From Anolis sagrei (lineage: Eukaryota; Chordata; Lepidosauria; Squamata; Anolidae): a stretch of 64,000 bases of DNA. The stretch covers positions 103,262,366 through 103,326,365 of the forward strand of contig NC_090023.1 of NCBI RefSeq assembly GCF_037176765.1. Reading direction: 5' to 3'. Positions within the stretch are counted from its first letter, which is position 1. Each line of letters opens with the position of its first letter. Position numbers and translations under genes: made by a program. The notes beneath the pieces were generated by a model. That model ran no database searches, was not told the origin of the DNA, and saw only the letters and a list, made by a program, of their open reading frames with translations. Shown here piece by piece: positions 33,431-46,248 of this stretch.

Positions 33431-36400
33431 GCTCGGAGACGTTTGCCATCCGAGCCGGGAGAAGGCCACTTCCCTGCCATGCTTTAGAGAGGAAAGTGGG
33501 AAGGGAGGCGGACAAGAGGGACTGGGGTCCCCACCACCCTCTCCTCCTCCTCCTCGTCCCTTCATTTCTTTATTTGCCTGGAAAACTTTGGAAAGAGTAC
33601 AGTTAAAACAACAGGGGAGGGTTTCGGGAGAGGTAGCAGCACCTCTAAGTTTATTACCACGACAAGGCACCTGTTGAGATAATGATGCCCGGAAAGCTGT
33701 TCCTCTTGTCGAAGGCTTTCACGGCTGGAATCACTGGGTTGTTGTAGGTTTTTCGGGCTATATGGCCACGTTCTAGAAGCATTCTCTCCTGACGTTTCGC
33801 CTGCATCTATGGCAAGCATCCTCAGAGATTGTGAGGTCTGAGGATGCTTGCCATAGATGCAGGTGAAAGGTCAGGAGAGAATGCTTCTAGCACATGGCCA
33901 TATAGTCCAAAAAGCCTACAATCACCCATCGAAAACTTCCCCTGTTTGGGTGGAAGCAGGCTGCAAGCATGAGAGCTGATGCTCACAAAGCTGCCTTGTT
34001 CCTCCAAGTTCCACAATCTATCCCAGTTTGCCTTCTCACTGTGCAGTTCTAACACTCCCATTCCAGGAGTGCCTTCTACCCAACCCAGGGGTTTGTTTAT
34101 TTGCTTATTTATTCATCATGTCAGAAGCAAGTTGAGGGTACAGTTAAAATGTATTTAAAAACACAAACGAGTTAAAAACTTGGCATTGCACTAAATGTCC
34201 TTTGACTAGAAGCTGACTACTTGGAGTGCCTCTGGTATTGCTATAAGAAGGTCCTCCATTGTGTACGTGGCAGGGCTCAGACTGCATTGTAATAGGTGAT
34301 CTGTGGTTAGCTCTTTTCCACACTCCCATGTTGTGGACTCCACTTTGTGGCCCCATTTCTTAAGGTTGGCTGGGCATCTCATGGTGCTAGAGCTCAGTCT
34401 GTTCCTCACCTTCCAGGTCGCCCAGCCTTCTGTGTGCCCAGGAGAGAGTTTCTCATCCAATCTCAGCCACTGACTGAGGTGCTGGGTTTTAGCCTGCCAC
34501 TTTTGGACTCTTGCTTGCTGAGGTGTTCCTGGAAGTATCTCTGCAATAACAACAACAACTTTATTTTTATACCCTGCCAATCATCTCCCCTAGGGGATTT
34601 GGGGCGGTTTAAAAGGGACAAGCCCAAAATTACACGTAAAAACACAACCAATTAAAAACATCAGATAAAATATAAAAACAAACATAATTGTAAACAACGT
34701 CAAACAATATGGCTGAAAAAAGAGCATAGCTAAGGTACAGACTCACTCAGTGCAATACATTCTGATGGGAGCGCAAAGAAAGTATAACACCCAAGTAGGC
34801 AGGGCTGGAAATACTGTCATCAAAAATGTTGAGGTAAACAATAAAAGGGCTGACATAAAGTGCTGAACTTAAAGTAGGGGCAGGAAAATTACTGATGGAA
34901 CTGCTTAATCAAAAGCTGTAGATCTTAGGAAGCTGTTTTTTGATTTAAGGCATTGGCATGCTGGCTGATATCCGAACTGAGGATGAGCCGAAGATATCAA
35001 TGCGTTGGTCCTTTCATTATTGGCTGCTACTTCCCGGCGGATGTCAGGTGGTTTGACACCTGCTAAACAGTGTAATTTATCCAGTGGTGTGGGGCATAGA
35101 CATCCTGTGATAATGGTACAGAATGGAGGACACGTAGCTCGAGAGCAGTACATGTGAAAAAGATCTTGGAGTCCTTGTGGACAACAAGTTAAACATGAGC
35201 CAACAATGGGATGCAGCAGCCAAAAAGGCCAATTGGATTTTGGCCTGTATCAATAGGAGCATAGTGTCTAGATCCAGGGAAGTCATGCTCTCCCTCTATC
35301 CTGCCTTGGTTAGACCATACTTGGAATCACACTGTGTCCAGTTCTGGCCACCGCAGTTGAAGGGAGATGTTGACAAGCTGGAATGTATCCAGAGGAGGGT
35401 GACTAAAATGATCAAGGAGAACAAGCTGTATGAAGAGCAGCTCAAAGAGCTGGGCATGTTTAGCTTGCAGAAGAGACAGCTGAGAAGAGAGATGATAGCT
35501 AGGGGAAATTATGGGGAGGAAGGCTCAGGTTTGTTTTCTGCTGCTCTGGAGACTAGAATGTGAAACAATGGTTTCAAACTACAAGAAAGGAGATTCCACC
35601 AGAACATTAGGAATAACTTCTTGACTGTAAGAGCTGTTCAGCAGTGGAACTCTCTGCCCAGGAGTGTGATGGAGACTCCTTCTTTGGAGGGTTTTAAACA
35701 GAGGCTGGATGGCCATCTGTCGGGGATACTTTGAATGTGATTTTCCTGCTTCTTGGCAGGGGGTTGGACTAGCATGGTCAGGCCATCCCTTTATACAAGC
35801 TTTCTCATTTGACATAGACATGATGGTGGGGGAAGAAGCTATCAAAATCAAGTTACAGATAAAGAAACAAAGCATTTTTTTAACTGTGCTTCAATATTTG
35901 TTGCACACATTTGATTTACCTAAAGTCTACGCCCTCTCTTTGAGAAATCCATTTCCATTTGATTTATTATCAGTTTATTTTCCTCACCCTCTTCTCAAGA
36001 ATGACAACATTTTTTTAAATACTAAGCACTGACAGTGAAAAATTATCCTAAATTCAGGTCCATCGTTCCAAGGGAAAGCATAGCTTTGGTTTTCCGAATT
36101 GTCTTGTGCCATTTGTTGTCCCTGGTCGTTTAGGATTTGTCCCAATTTTCTTCACACACTCCTGTCTTTATGCTCATTATTTCTGCTTTAATTAAAAACA
36201 TTTCTATTCTGTCTAAATGCTTCTTCGCTGTTTTTCAGGTTTTCCTCAACCTTTTGCTGGATATCTAAGTGAATCAGACATTCCTAAAAGTGAGGTACAT
36301 AACTTTTTTAATGTCCTATGTGTTTGCTAGAAACAATATGAACTCTGGGCTGTTGTAGGTTTTTTCGGGCTATATGGCCATGTTCTAGAGGCATTCTCTC

Positions 36401-39400
36401 CTGACGTTTCACCTGCATCTATGGCAAGCATCCTCATTACCTCTGAGGATGCTTGCCATAGATGCAGGCAAAACATCAGGAGAGAATGCCTCTAGAATAT
36501 AGCCATATAGCCCGAAAAAACCTACAACATCCCAGTGATTCCGGCCATGGAAGCCTTCAACAATACAATATGAACTCTCATGGGGAAAGTGGGTTCAATC
36601 TCTGTTATAGAGGGAAGGAGAAAGATTGTGATGGACACAGTCAGTTTTGGTGTGTGACTTACTTTCTTAGGCGATCCCTCACAGCCCAACGATGATGGTC
36701 CTCCAAGTTTAGTGTCTTGGCGGTGGATTCGTAGGTAGATGTAGAGCCCTATTCTTGATCCACATGTTCTTCCACAGTGAGGACATTGGTTTCCAAGTGG
36801 AAAGCAGTCTGGGTCAGGATTGGCTTGATGTGCTTTCCTCTTGGCATGTTTCTGCCTTTTGCCTCCATTCATGCCTCTGAATTCTGCAGCACTGCTGGTC
36901 ACAGCTGATCTCCAGTTAGAGTTCTCAAGGGCTTCCCAGTTCTCAGTGTCTATGCCATAGTTATTAAGCTTGGTTTTAAGCCCGTCTTTAAATCTTTTTT
37001 CCTGTCCACCAACATTACATTTCCCATGGTGTGTGACTATTCCTCAATTCCTGTTACTTTAAGATGGGCTGCCACTGTTCTACATTGGCTGTGAGATCAA
37101 AATATACGAGTGTAACGTATATACTAGTGTACATATTTGAGCTTAATCTTCGGGGAATGTTACAAGCCTCACAAAATCAAGTGATAAGCTTTAGTGTAAA
37201 CTGCAGACTGCACTTGACATCTGAGTTTCTTTTCTTTTCACATTTTTTTTGTAGAGACTGGCACTGTGTTTCAGTCAGTGGATAGAACTCTCTGACCAAC
37301 CTCAGGTAAAATCGTATTGTGATTAGCTTTGAATTTTATTAATATTTCTCAATGCCACCAAACAGTGTGTTTCAGGGTTAAAGATTATTCATACAAACCT
37401 TTTCTACATTGCCTGAACTACAAACAATAACTTGGTGTATTTCTTTATATTTCTTTGCATCACTTCAAGATGCATACTCAGTTTGGTTTCTTATCTCTAG
37501 ATTAGGTATGGGGGCAAAATTGGGCCCTCCAGGTGTTTTGGACTTCAACTCCCACCATTCCTAACAGCCTCAGACCCATTCCTTTTCCCCCTCAGCCGCT
37601 TAAGTGACTGAGGGGGAAAAGGAAAGGGCCTGAGGCTGTTAGGAATGGTGGGAGTTGAAGTCCAAAACACCTGGAGGGCCAAAGTTTGCCCATGCCTACT
37701 CTAGATCATATAATAATACCATCACTTCACTTTCCATGATTATTTTTACAAAATATATTTATCTTGTAGGTCTCCAGTTCTGTTATGGATCTTTGTAACT
37801 CTATGTTCAATGGTCTGCAGATAGATGAGGTAAGATCCGAGTTTTGTATTTCCAAAGGAGCTTCGGTATTTTACCTAGTTTAAGTCATCATTAACTACTG
37901 TGTAATCTAATATCATCATTGTCCTCACTAGGAAAATAATCAGGAGATATATAAAAGGGTAAGTATTTGCATTTCTTCATCCTAAAAATTATGTACATTA
38001 TGCAACTTTGTCGAAATAGTGTAATGTACTAAAACAGCTTTTTCTGTACAGTTTTTATTTCACTACTCCAGAGCGCAAGACCCAACCTATCCACTTAAAG
38101 CTGGGGTTAGTATTTTGTCATACATTGTACACTATACACACAAAGTGGTCTAGAACAGAGACAATTAATTTGTCTTAAATACAATGGCATATACTCAGTA
38201 GCTCAAAACACATGCATGAAGTCGATTAGCAGTTTTCTCCTATGTATATATTTATATATGGCTTAGTTCTAAAGAGTCATCAAACTACTTTAATAAACAC
38301 AGTAGAACTTTGGATAAGGCTATTCCTAGAATATACAAAATAGTTTGTGATAGGATGGAAACAAACATTTTAAAAATAAGATGGGTTAATGCAAACTGAG
38401 TTTATTTGGACTACTGTATTTAATGGTAAATTATTTCATCCAAAGGGAAATATATGACTATGAAATGCTTTTAAGACATAATTAATACTTGGATAATGAT
38501 GATTCACTTTATTACTACAAAGAAAACTATTGGGTTGCTGTGAGTTTTCTGAGCTGTGTGGCCATGTTACAGAAGCATTCTCTCCTGGCGTTTCACCCAC
38601 ATCTATGGCAGGCATCCTCAGAGGTTGTTTAGGTCTGTTGGATCTAGGCAAGTGGGGTTTATATATCTCTGGAATGTCCAAGGTGGGAGAAAGAACTCTT
38701 GTCTGCTTGAGGTAAGTGTGGATGTTGCAATTGGCCAACTTGATTGAACAGTACTAAAAAAAACTCTAAAATCGGGACATTAAATAAAGAGCAATACTCA
38801 AAAAAACACAGGGGAATTCCAGACAAGAATCAATCAGAGCCAACTAACACTTCCCAAGAAAGGATCCCCCAGGCAGCAACCAGCCAGTCTTTGAAGCTAC
38901 AAGGCCATTAAATGCTAATGAAGGTGGCCAATTGAAACATTCAAACTTGTCTCAATCAGACAAGAGCTCTTTCTCCCACCTTTGACATTCCACAGCTATA
39001 TAAACCTCATTTGCCTAGTTTCCAACAGACCTCACAATCTCTGCCGTAGATGTGGGTGAAACATCAGGAGAGAATGCTTCTGGAACATGGCCACACCATC
39101 CAGAAAACTCACAGCAACCCAGTGATTCTGCCCATAAAAGCCTTCGACAACACAATAAAACAATTGCTTTGAAATATATTTCTACACATGAACCCCATTT
39201 AAAGCAATGCTTTGAAATATATTTCTACACATGAATTGCTTTGAAATATTTTTCTACACATGAACCCCATTTAAATCAATGGGTTTTAGTCACTAAGAAG
39301 CATGTTAGAATGCACCATGGGTGGCCAATAGAACTGAACTGATGTTTGCATTAACTCAGAAATAATGAAATTGCTATTTCTATGATAGAAGCAATTATGC

Positions 39401-42400
39401 ATAGATATCTCATAAGCGTAGGTCAACTCAAGATTGAGACAGAAGTGACAAAAGCCATGGGTCAAGTCCCCAAATGGTGTCTAAAAAGTGTTTGATATTT
39501 ATTACCAAACTTAGCTTGGAATTAACTAGTTAGAATGACCCAGTACTCTGTGCATATGTCTCTTTTGAAATATGTGTGTTCATATGTTAGGAGTATAAGA
39601 CTGTCAAAACCAAATAGGTTGTTCTAAGCTTTAGATATTTCCTTTTTTCTGATGTTTATCACAATATAAAACTAGTGTTCATAATATCTCTTTGTTGTAG
39701 TCTTTCCCTGTGCATCCTTTAATGAGCCTTGCTCCAAAGCTCTCGGAGAGAAGAATGAAAAGATTCCTTGATCCAGTATGCACTTATTACTTCCATAGTA
39801 TTTTGTGGCACTACAATGTCATCTCAACTGTTGTCCTTTAAAAAGCTATTGTGCCAGTGTTAATACTGTGAGCTTTTAATATGAAATAAAAGCACCATCA
39901 CTGCCCAATCCCCTTTCCTTCTTCTCTCCTTATTTTATTTCTTTCTGTTTTCATTTCTCCATGACTTTCATGCAAATGTCTCTAAGGTTTTTCACAAAAA
40001 ATACTGATGAGGCACACTAATTAATGTATTTATTTACCATATCTATATCTCGCCTTTCTCACCCCGAAGGGGACTCAAGGTGGCCTTACAACAGGCAAAA
40101 ATTTGATGCCATACACACATATATCAAGTAAACAATTACAATTAAAACCAAACAATTAAAACCAGAATAATAAAATTGACCATTAAAATAACTCCACTCA
40201 AAACATAATCCAGGGCAGTTCCATTTGTCAATCACATTATTTCATAGCCACTTATTGCACTGCCCCAGTTACTTGCCAAAAGCATGGAACCAAAGACACG
40301 TCTTAAGTTTTTTCCTGAAGGTCAGGAGAGAAGGGGCTGATCTAATTTCATTGGGGAGGGAGTTCCACAGTCGAGGGGCCACCACTGAGAAGACCCTGTC
40401 TCTCAACCCCATCAATCACACCTGTGAAGGAAGTGGGACTGAGAGCAGGGCTTTCCAGACTATTTTAATCTCCAATATGGTTCATAGAGGGAGATACATT
40501 CCATAAGATGTAGAAGTCTCCATAAAATGGAGTTGATATTGGTACTCAATCCTAGGCAGCATGGGATGTGAAGTTGCAAATCTACTCCAAGCTTAACTTT
40601 AAAGGAGTTGTCCAAGGTCCTGAACTATTTAAATTCCAGCTATAACTCCACTAACAACTATTACTGGGAATGTAATGGCAGCATTTTCCACGCACATCAA
40701 AAATAACACTGCCCATGCAATGACCATTTACAAAACTGTTAGAATGTAGGAGCATATAGTCTTGCCATTTCTTATGGAATAATTAATTTCTATTTGTCAT
40801 CTGGAAGGAATGGTTCAGTTGACTACCATCCACAGAAGGCTTGAGCGTAGACTCATATGTGTAGAGTATCACAAAATGTACACACCCTTTAACAGCAAAT
40901 GGTGATTATTTGAAGGCTAAGAAAATACATTTAATTAAATACATTAAAATCCTCTAGAACATGGCCATATAGCCCAAAAAATCTACAACAAACCAAATAC
41001 ATTTAAATTGAAGAATGTTATAATAAGGATTTAATCACAATTATCAAATCAAATCATTTATTTCGGTCATTGACCAGCACAGGAAATATTAATCACAATT
41101 ATAACATAGTGAATTGCCATTTTTGGAGACTGTTCAAATTGCCATCCTTCATGCAGCAATGCACTCCCCTCATCGTTGAAGCACAGAGTTGCAAACTTTA
41201 CTTAAAGTGTCTTTTGTAATTTCACAACACTCTACTGTTGAAAATGTTAATGCTATTCAGGATGTATACCTTTTTTGAAAAAAATGGGGGGGGGATCTAG
41301 AATTATAAACCCTTAAGGGTATGTATATGTGTGTGTGTGAGGGAGTGCATCTTTACTGGATTGTAAATAAGCATCTGTGGCTTGTGACTGCATTGAAATA
41401 TCTTTTGAAAAACATAGAGTGGTAGATACAATATTCCAACAAAAATAAAATTGCCCTTTCAAAAACCAGCCCTAGAATGTTATTTTTCATCTAAGCTTTT
41501 GCACTGTGTTCAAGAGACTGAAGTATGCAATTCTGTATGTAGCAGGGTCTAAGAAAGGCCTCTGCTAAACTCAAGAAGTGTATTCTCTCTCTGTTTCAAC
41601 ATTGCCTGTTTTGTGTTTTAAATGTTCCAATACACTACCCAGATCTACTAAATTCCATTGCAAGGCTGCAGTGTGCTAGCTTTTGAGTAAGACGAAATTA
41701 ACATCCTGATCTCTCATTGCAGGAATCGCAGGTGGCTGCTGCAGAATTCACGAAGAAGGTAGGAAAACACGGTCATTGTGACTGACAAGGCAGGGAAGGG
41801 GGGGGGGTGTCAAAATGAGGAGGCAGCATGCTGCAAAATAAGAGAGATGAATATTTTAATAAAAATAAATGAAACTCATCCAAGAAGAAACACATCTGTT
41901 ATGATGCCATCTTGTCAGGTCAGAAAGAAACCAGAGTTCTTGGTTTACTTGTCATGATAAATAATTCACAGAGGGAAGGGCCATGGCAAGTTTACCACCA
42001 TCCCAACTCACAAGAGTAACCAAATGCAAGTGATTAAGGATACTCTGCTGCCTCATTCAAACTTATGCATGGAGTGGCTGAAACAAGGGGGTTGACATTT
42101 TAGGAAAGGACATTTTATAATCCAGAAACAAAAATTGTGTTACAAGGTGTAATATTTTGTACCTCTCTTGCAGGGTGGACAGTTCTTTGCACTCTGCTTG
42201 CTGCGGGATCAGTTTCCTTCCCCGATCTGTGTCTGACTGTTTCCATGTTATACCCCAATATGTAGATAAACAATGCTGGCCTTTGTCAAGGAACTTAAGT
42301 CTACTTTACTTCTTTTATTTTACAGGATGGTTTGGATACCTTGGGCCGTCCCTTTTTCCTTTTTCGGGTATCTAATTTTTCTCTTTCCTTTGAAAACAAT

Positions 42401-44805
42401 TTCCCTTCCACCTTCATCCACACAAAGAGTCCTTGCATACTATATAATGATAGCACAAAGACTCCACTTTGATTGCCATTCCTACATTTGATGAAATCCA
42501 AGAGTTTGTAGTTTGGTTAAGCAGTGCTAAAAATTCTAAGGCCTAAACTTCAAACCCCAGGATTTTGTAGGATGGAATCATGGCAATTAAAATAAATTGA
42601 TAGTGCTAAAATTGTGAAAGGACCCATAGACCTGATTCGTATTGGTTAGTGCCAACCAAAATAGCCTTATGAAATCAACAGTTAAGTAACGGGTCAACAT
42701 GTAGATAAATCTGAGTCAACAGGTCAACTTTAGTTAGGGCTAGCAATAGGCCACAATTGTGTCTTGCTAACAGGTGTGGAAGCAATGCTTTTGTTTCAGT
42801 TAGCAACAACTAATATGACCCATCAATTTCAATGTAAAATCTAAAATATCAAATTATTTTTTACACTTGAAGAAAAAAAATCCCAATGTGTTCTAAACAG
42901 ACTCAAGCTCTTTTTTGAGGTCCAAATGCCCATGAGATTGTTGTATAATCATTATCTTGGCTACATCAAAATAAGTTCACATGTTTGAAGTAGCCATAAA
43001 GATTTTAGTGATATTTTTGGCACCTCTGCTAAAGTTAACCTAAACTAATACACACCAACATTTTAAGATAAACTTGGCTTCATGAAAGTAATTGGGATTT
43101 TCAGCATTGGCTTTATTAGTACTTCTTTGTGTGTGTGTGTCAGGATCGACTTGTGTGTGCAAGTCACTTCTGGTGTGAGAGAATTGGCTGTCTGCAAGGA
43201 CATTGCCATGGGACGCCCAGATGATTTATGTTTTACCATCCTTGTGGGAGGCTTCTCTCATGTCCTGCATGGGGAGCTGGAGTTGACAGAGGGAGCTCAT
43301 TCCCGCTCTCCCCAGATTCAAACCTCCGACCTGTCGGTCTTCAGTTCGGCTGGCATTAAACTGAATTTAACCACAGAACCTTGGCTTAGGTTAAAGCTTA
43401 TTCATAGCTATGGAAAAAAAACAGAAAATAATGCAAAGAGGACCTTTAGCTTTTCATTGATGTTTAATTCTATTTTTTAAAAAAATGAAAATATTCACCT
43501 TTTCTGCAATTCTGGTTAGCCAGGATCACTTGGAAGATCAGCTCAGGAAATTTTGTCATTGGTCTTAATTAGTTTATTTTTATTTGCATTTGGTTATATC
43601 ATCGCACTTCTGGACTCATAAATCTGAACACTATTGTTAATTCCAACTAGACAAATCCATTCAGTCAATGGGAATTATTTATGTGTTGATTCACCGGTGA
43701 TCAGTTGATTCAATGAGTTTAATCTATTTGGGACTAATAAAAAAAATCAGGGCATTGGTTGGATGTATCACCATATCTAGTACACAATATTTAACTTTTG
43801 GAAGTTGATTTGACAAGAAAGCCCAAAGAAGAAAAAATGTGCCAAAAATCAGCATGCTTACTCTAGCTTCCATTCCAAGCATCTTTGAGATACGAGCCAT
43901 GGTGGCGCAATGGGTTAAACCTTTGTGCCAGCTGAACTGCTGACCTGAAGGCTGGTGATTCAAATCCACAAGATGGGGTGGACTCCCATTTGTCAGCTCC
44001 AGCTTCCCATGCATGGACATGAGAGAAGCCTCCCACAGGTGGTAACTCATCCAAGGTGTCCCCTGTGCAACTTCTCTGCAGATGGCCAATTCTTTCACAC
44101 CAGAAGTGACTTGCAGTTTTTCAAGTCGCTTCTGACACCACACAAAAAAATCCTTTTGAGATTGCAGACTAATAGATATACAGTTGTCCCACCACCTTTG
44201 CAATTTTGACTCTTGTGAATTTGAGTATTCATGGTTTGATTTAAATGTTCTTTCTAGAAATCTTGAGTTTCTTAAGTGTGACTCTTTTTCTGGTCATGCT
44301 GAGGGACCTAGAGATTTAGAAAATGCACATCTCTAACAATCTCCAGTGTGATTCTATGGATAGCTTCCAGCAGAATTAAACTATGGAGTCATTCTGGAAA
44401 TCCTAGGATTTCCTGGAGGGATGCTCCATCAGATTAAAAAAGGGGAATTTTCTTTATGTTTTTAAACTTAGGGAGCATCTGTATTACACAAGATCCTGCA
44501 GTGTAGAAGAAAGGCCTAAAGTTAAGCCTAGATCAGCACCCCACCCCAAAATAAAAGACAAAGCAGAGAGCAATTATTCTCATCAATGATGCTGCTCTTT
44601 TGTGAATTCTTTCATTTCAAACTAGTAAGTCCATGAGGTACTGACAAAGCCAGGTCCGCACATGTTCTTTTCTAATGCTCACTTTGCCTGGCACAGAACT
44701 CTCATTATTTCTCAGGTTTAGTGCATAAACAATATTATAACATTTGTTTGCATATTGCATTTACAGCCTAGGAATGGAAGGACAGTGGATAATGGAGGTG
44801 AATAG
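33236..44805 (+). CDS. NMS: NMS, prepro-neuromedin S, complete coding region in ten exons
   Basis: Precursor of a secreted neuropeptide acting on NMU receptors. Exons are 33236-33380, 36239-36294, 37255-37305, 37770-37829, 37932-37958, 38052-38105, 39701-39775, 41723-41758, 42326-42367 and 44767-44805. They total 585 nt (194 residues; human is 153), with consistent phases and AG/GT borders. Residues 153-185, after RRMKR, form a 33-residue peptide ending RPFFLFRPRN, followed by G-R for amidation; human NMS is also 33. A second cleavable peptide begins FLFHYSRAQ (114) after YKR and ends before RR (148-149), matching the NMS precursor-related peptide. Position next to CHST10 and the FTKK and LGRPFF residues favour NMS over NMU. 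Oddities are an Arg-rich N-terminus and an extra exon 4. Confidence 0.95.
33706..33945. repeat. Penelope-like tail as an inverted palindrome
   Basis: GTCGAAGGCTTTCACGGCTG...TATGGCCACGTTCTAGAAGC meets its own inverse at about 33830. In NMS intron 1. Confidence 0.65.
34205..34545 (-). repeat. non-LTR LINE fragment
   Basis: The minus strand encodes [20 protein letters not shown] and [14 protein letters not shown], the pattern seen at the C-terminus of some non-LTR reverse transcriptases. An L2-like tail follows at 34550-34680. Confidence 0.5.
35140..35800 (+). repeat. CR1-like LINE 3' part
   Basis: Encodes [50 protein letters not shown] and [10 protein letters not shown], then the tail GGATGGCCATCTGTCGGGGA. 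In NMS intron 1. Confidence 0.82.
36239..36294 (+). CDS. NMS: NMS exon 2
   Basis: Acceptor tttttcag|GT and donor GAG|GTACAT. It encodes [19 protein letters not shown]; the GFPQP start matches human NMS right after the signal peptide. Confidence 0.88.
36345..36568. repeat. Penelope-like tail palindrome
   Basis: TTCGGGCTATATGGCCATGT at the left, inverse at 36490-36525, centre near 36440. In NMS intron 2. Confidence 0.65.
36640..37030 (-). repeat. LINE C-terminus with zinc finger
   Basis: The minus strand encodes [26 protein letters not shown] and [18 protein letters not shown]...H, a C2H2-like end. Same family as 31425-32910. Confidence 0.7.
37255..37305 (+). CDS. NMS: NMS exon 3
   Basis: Acceptor ttttgtag and donor CAG|GTAAAA. 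The 51 nt encode [17 protein letters not shown], matching the human SQW...QPK segment. Confidence 0.9.
37503..37698. mobile_element. palindromic hAT MITE with perfect 8-bp TSD
   Basis: Arms TAGGTATGGGGGCAAAATTG and inverse. CTCTAGAT is exact at 37495-37502 and 37699-37706. In NMS intron 3. Confidence 0.85.
37770..37829 (+). CDS. NMS: NMS exon 4 (segment missing from the mammalian NMS proteins I recall)
   Basis: Acceptor atcttgtag|G and donor GAG|GTAAGA. The 60 nt, phase 0 on both sides, encode [20 protein letters not shown]. It resembles NMU around ELCFMIMGML but has no counterpart between QPK and DNQ in human NMS. Confidence 0.8.
37932..37958 (+). CDS. NMS: NMS exon 5, 27-nt microexon
   Basis: Acceptor ctcactag and donor AGG|GTAAGT. 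It encodes ENNQEIYKR, ending in the dibasic site before the precursor-related peptide; human has DNQDIYKR. Confidence 0.9.
38052..38105 (+). CDS. NMS: NMS exon 6
   Basis: Acceptor ctgtacag and donor GGG|GTTAGT. It encodes [25 protein letters not shown] is a hallmark of NMU/NMS precursors. Confidence 0.93.
38524..39158. repeat. long Penelope-like inverted repeat
   Basis: Arms of roughly 220 bp (38528-38750 and 38930-39140) around about 170 bp. The right end continues to GCCTTCGACAACACA. In NMS intron 6. Confidence 0.65.
39163..39285 (+). repeat. short tandem duplications
   Basis: Units GCTTTGAAATATATTTCTAC and ACATGAACCCCATTTAAA repeat two to three times. Confidence 0.75.
39701..39775 (+). 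CDS. NMS: NMS exon 7
   Basis: Acceptor tttgttgtag and donor CCA|GTATGC. It encodes [20 protein letters not shown] then RFLDP. The RRMKR cleavage site precedes the mature peptide. Confidence 0.93.
40024..40505 (-). repeat. L2-like LINE 3' end
   Basis: CTCGCCTTTCTCACCCCGAA and GGGGACTCAAGGTGGCCTTA, then GGGAGGGAGTTCCACAGTCG. Inverse of the ATT-tailed copies. In NMS intron 7. Confidence 0.65.
41723..41758 (+). CDS. NMS: NMS exon 8
   Basis: Acceptor ctcattgcag and donor AAG|GTAGGA. It encodes [16 protein letters not shown] is shared with human NMS and gives a possible internal dibasic cut. Confidence 0.9.
42326..42367 (+). CDS. NMS: NMS exon 9, receptor-binding core
   Basis: Acceptor ttttacag and donor CGG|GTATCT. 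It encodes [14 protein letters not shown], the start of the conserved C-terminal core. Confidence 0.95.
43138..43375 (-). repeat. tRNA-derived SINE, type B
   Basis: CAAGTCACTTCTGGTGTGAG at the left, tRNA-like head at the right (GATTCAAACCTCCGACC). In NMS intron 9. Confidence 0.78.
43893..44150 (+). repeat. tRNA-derived SINE, type B
   Basis: GAGCCATGGTGGCGCAATGG start; TCAAGTCGCTTCTGACACCA end with A-run. Confidence 0.82.
44767..44805 (+). CDS. NMS: NMS exon 10, amidation site and stop
   Basis: Acceptor atttacag|CCTAGG. It encodes [12 protein letters not shown] and TAG. Asn becomes C-terminal after G-R processing. Confidence 0.95.
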   Translation, partial: PRNGRTVDNGGE

Positions 44806-45292
44806 GCCAAAACAAAAGGTGATTTTCATTTATCATCATGGTTGTTCTATTTGCTTATGTATAGAGCAGCACTGACATCAATGGAAGCTTCCTCCTCCCT
44901 TGAATTTATTATGAATGTGGCTGGAGAAATGTGGCCTAAATCCAAATACTATTTTAACTAGATTTGATGCATTTGATCAATAGATTTATTTATTTTTTTA
45001 CAATTAGTGGGATGTTGATTTGCCATTTGGGGAAATCACTTATTTATTACAATGTCCCAAACCACATACTCAGGATGGGAACTGTAATTCAATCTGCTCA
45101 ACAGGGAAGATTACTTACAATGTTTTTGTTTTTGTTTTTAAATTTAGTGATCTTTTTCCATACACCTGTGGAACCAGAAATCTTTGGCTCGGCCTCCATG
45201 CTCCATCCATTTGTACTACAAAGTGAAATGCTGGGACTATGCTTAGCCCCTGGTTGAAGAGACATGCCTCTCGACTATATGAAGTCAAACAC

Positions 45293-45298
45293 AATAAA
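45293..45298 (+). terminator. NMS: candidate NMS polyadenylation signal
   Basis: AATAAA about 490 nt after the NMS stop, in DNA with no recognised repeat. A second AATAAA lies near 45528. Which one is used cannot be told. Confidence 0.4.
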
Positions 45299-46248
45299 CT
45301 TGCAGCCATGAATTATGCTTGTAAATTTTCTCTCTGTGTTTGCATCTTTATTTTTAATTCATTCAAACCTTTCATGTTCTTATTCAGCTGAAACCCAGGT
45401 GGGATTCTCCTGCCTCATTGCCCAAAAGGAAGCCAAGCAAAATCTAGATTCCCCGTGGCTTTGCGGAGATTCATTCACATTTCTCCAATCTCACTTGTGG
45501 CTTTTTAAAAGGGACATGGAGAGTGCTTAATAAACCCTTCACAAAGATTTACAAGTGGTCCAGTCATGAGGCTATGGGTTGTATTATTTGTGACTGTGTT
45601 GACTAATTGATATCACAACACAATACAGTTACCTTCCTTTTCTATGTTTTCTAGCATGATGTGGGCGGGAAGTATAGTCAGTCCCCAAGTTATGAACAAG
45701 ATAAGTTCAGTAGGTCTGTTCTTAAGTTGAATTTGTATGTAAGTTGAAACAGGTACATTTTAAATGTAACTCCAGCCAAGGATAGATAGATAGATAGAGG
45801 GAGAGGGGTGAAATTTAGTTAAACCTTGTTCTGTTTAAGATATCTGGATTTTGGTGGACATTCAGATCCATTTTTCAATCTGACAACCAAAAGATCTGGC
45901 CCATTGATAGCAATGGGGAACTTAGGAGGATATAAATAAAGTTTGATGGATGGATGGATGGGATCTGGCAGGCTCCGTGCCTGAAGTGAGGTCGCACTAG
46001 GATGGGCAATTTTGCCTGTGTGATGAAGTCATAGCAATCTGTAGTCTGGATCTCTGCCCAGTCATAGAAATCTACTGGGAAGTCTTGGACAAGTTGGACT
46101 CAGTCTTAGATGATGACACCCTCAAGGTGAGAAAAACGGTATACAAATACTGTAAATAAATTTATTCCCCACAATAAATATTGTAAAAAAAACAAACAAA
46201 ACCATTAGCTGAGAGTAATCTTGAAGGCATATAACAGCCACAGCAATA

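Noticed and set aside
36522-36902. Zinc-finger-like protein ([11 protein letters not shown])
   Set aside because: It is the tail of a LINE protein, also present in part at 31.4-32.9 kb.
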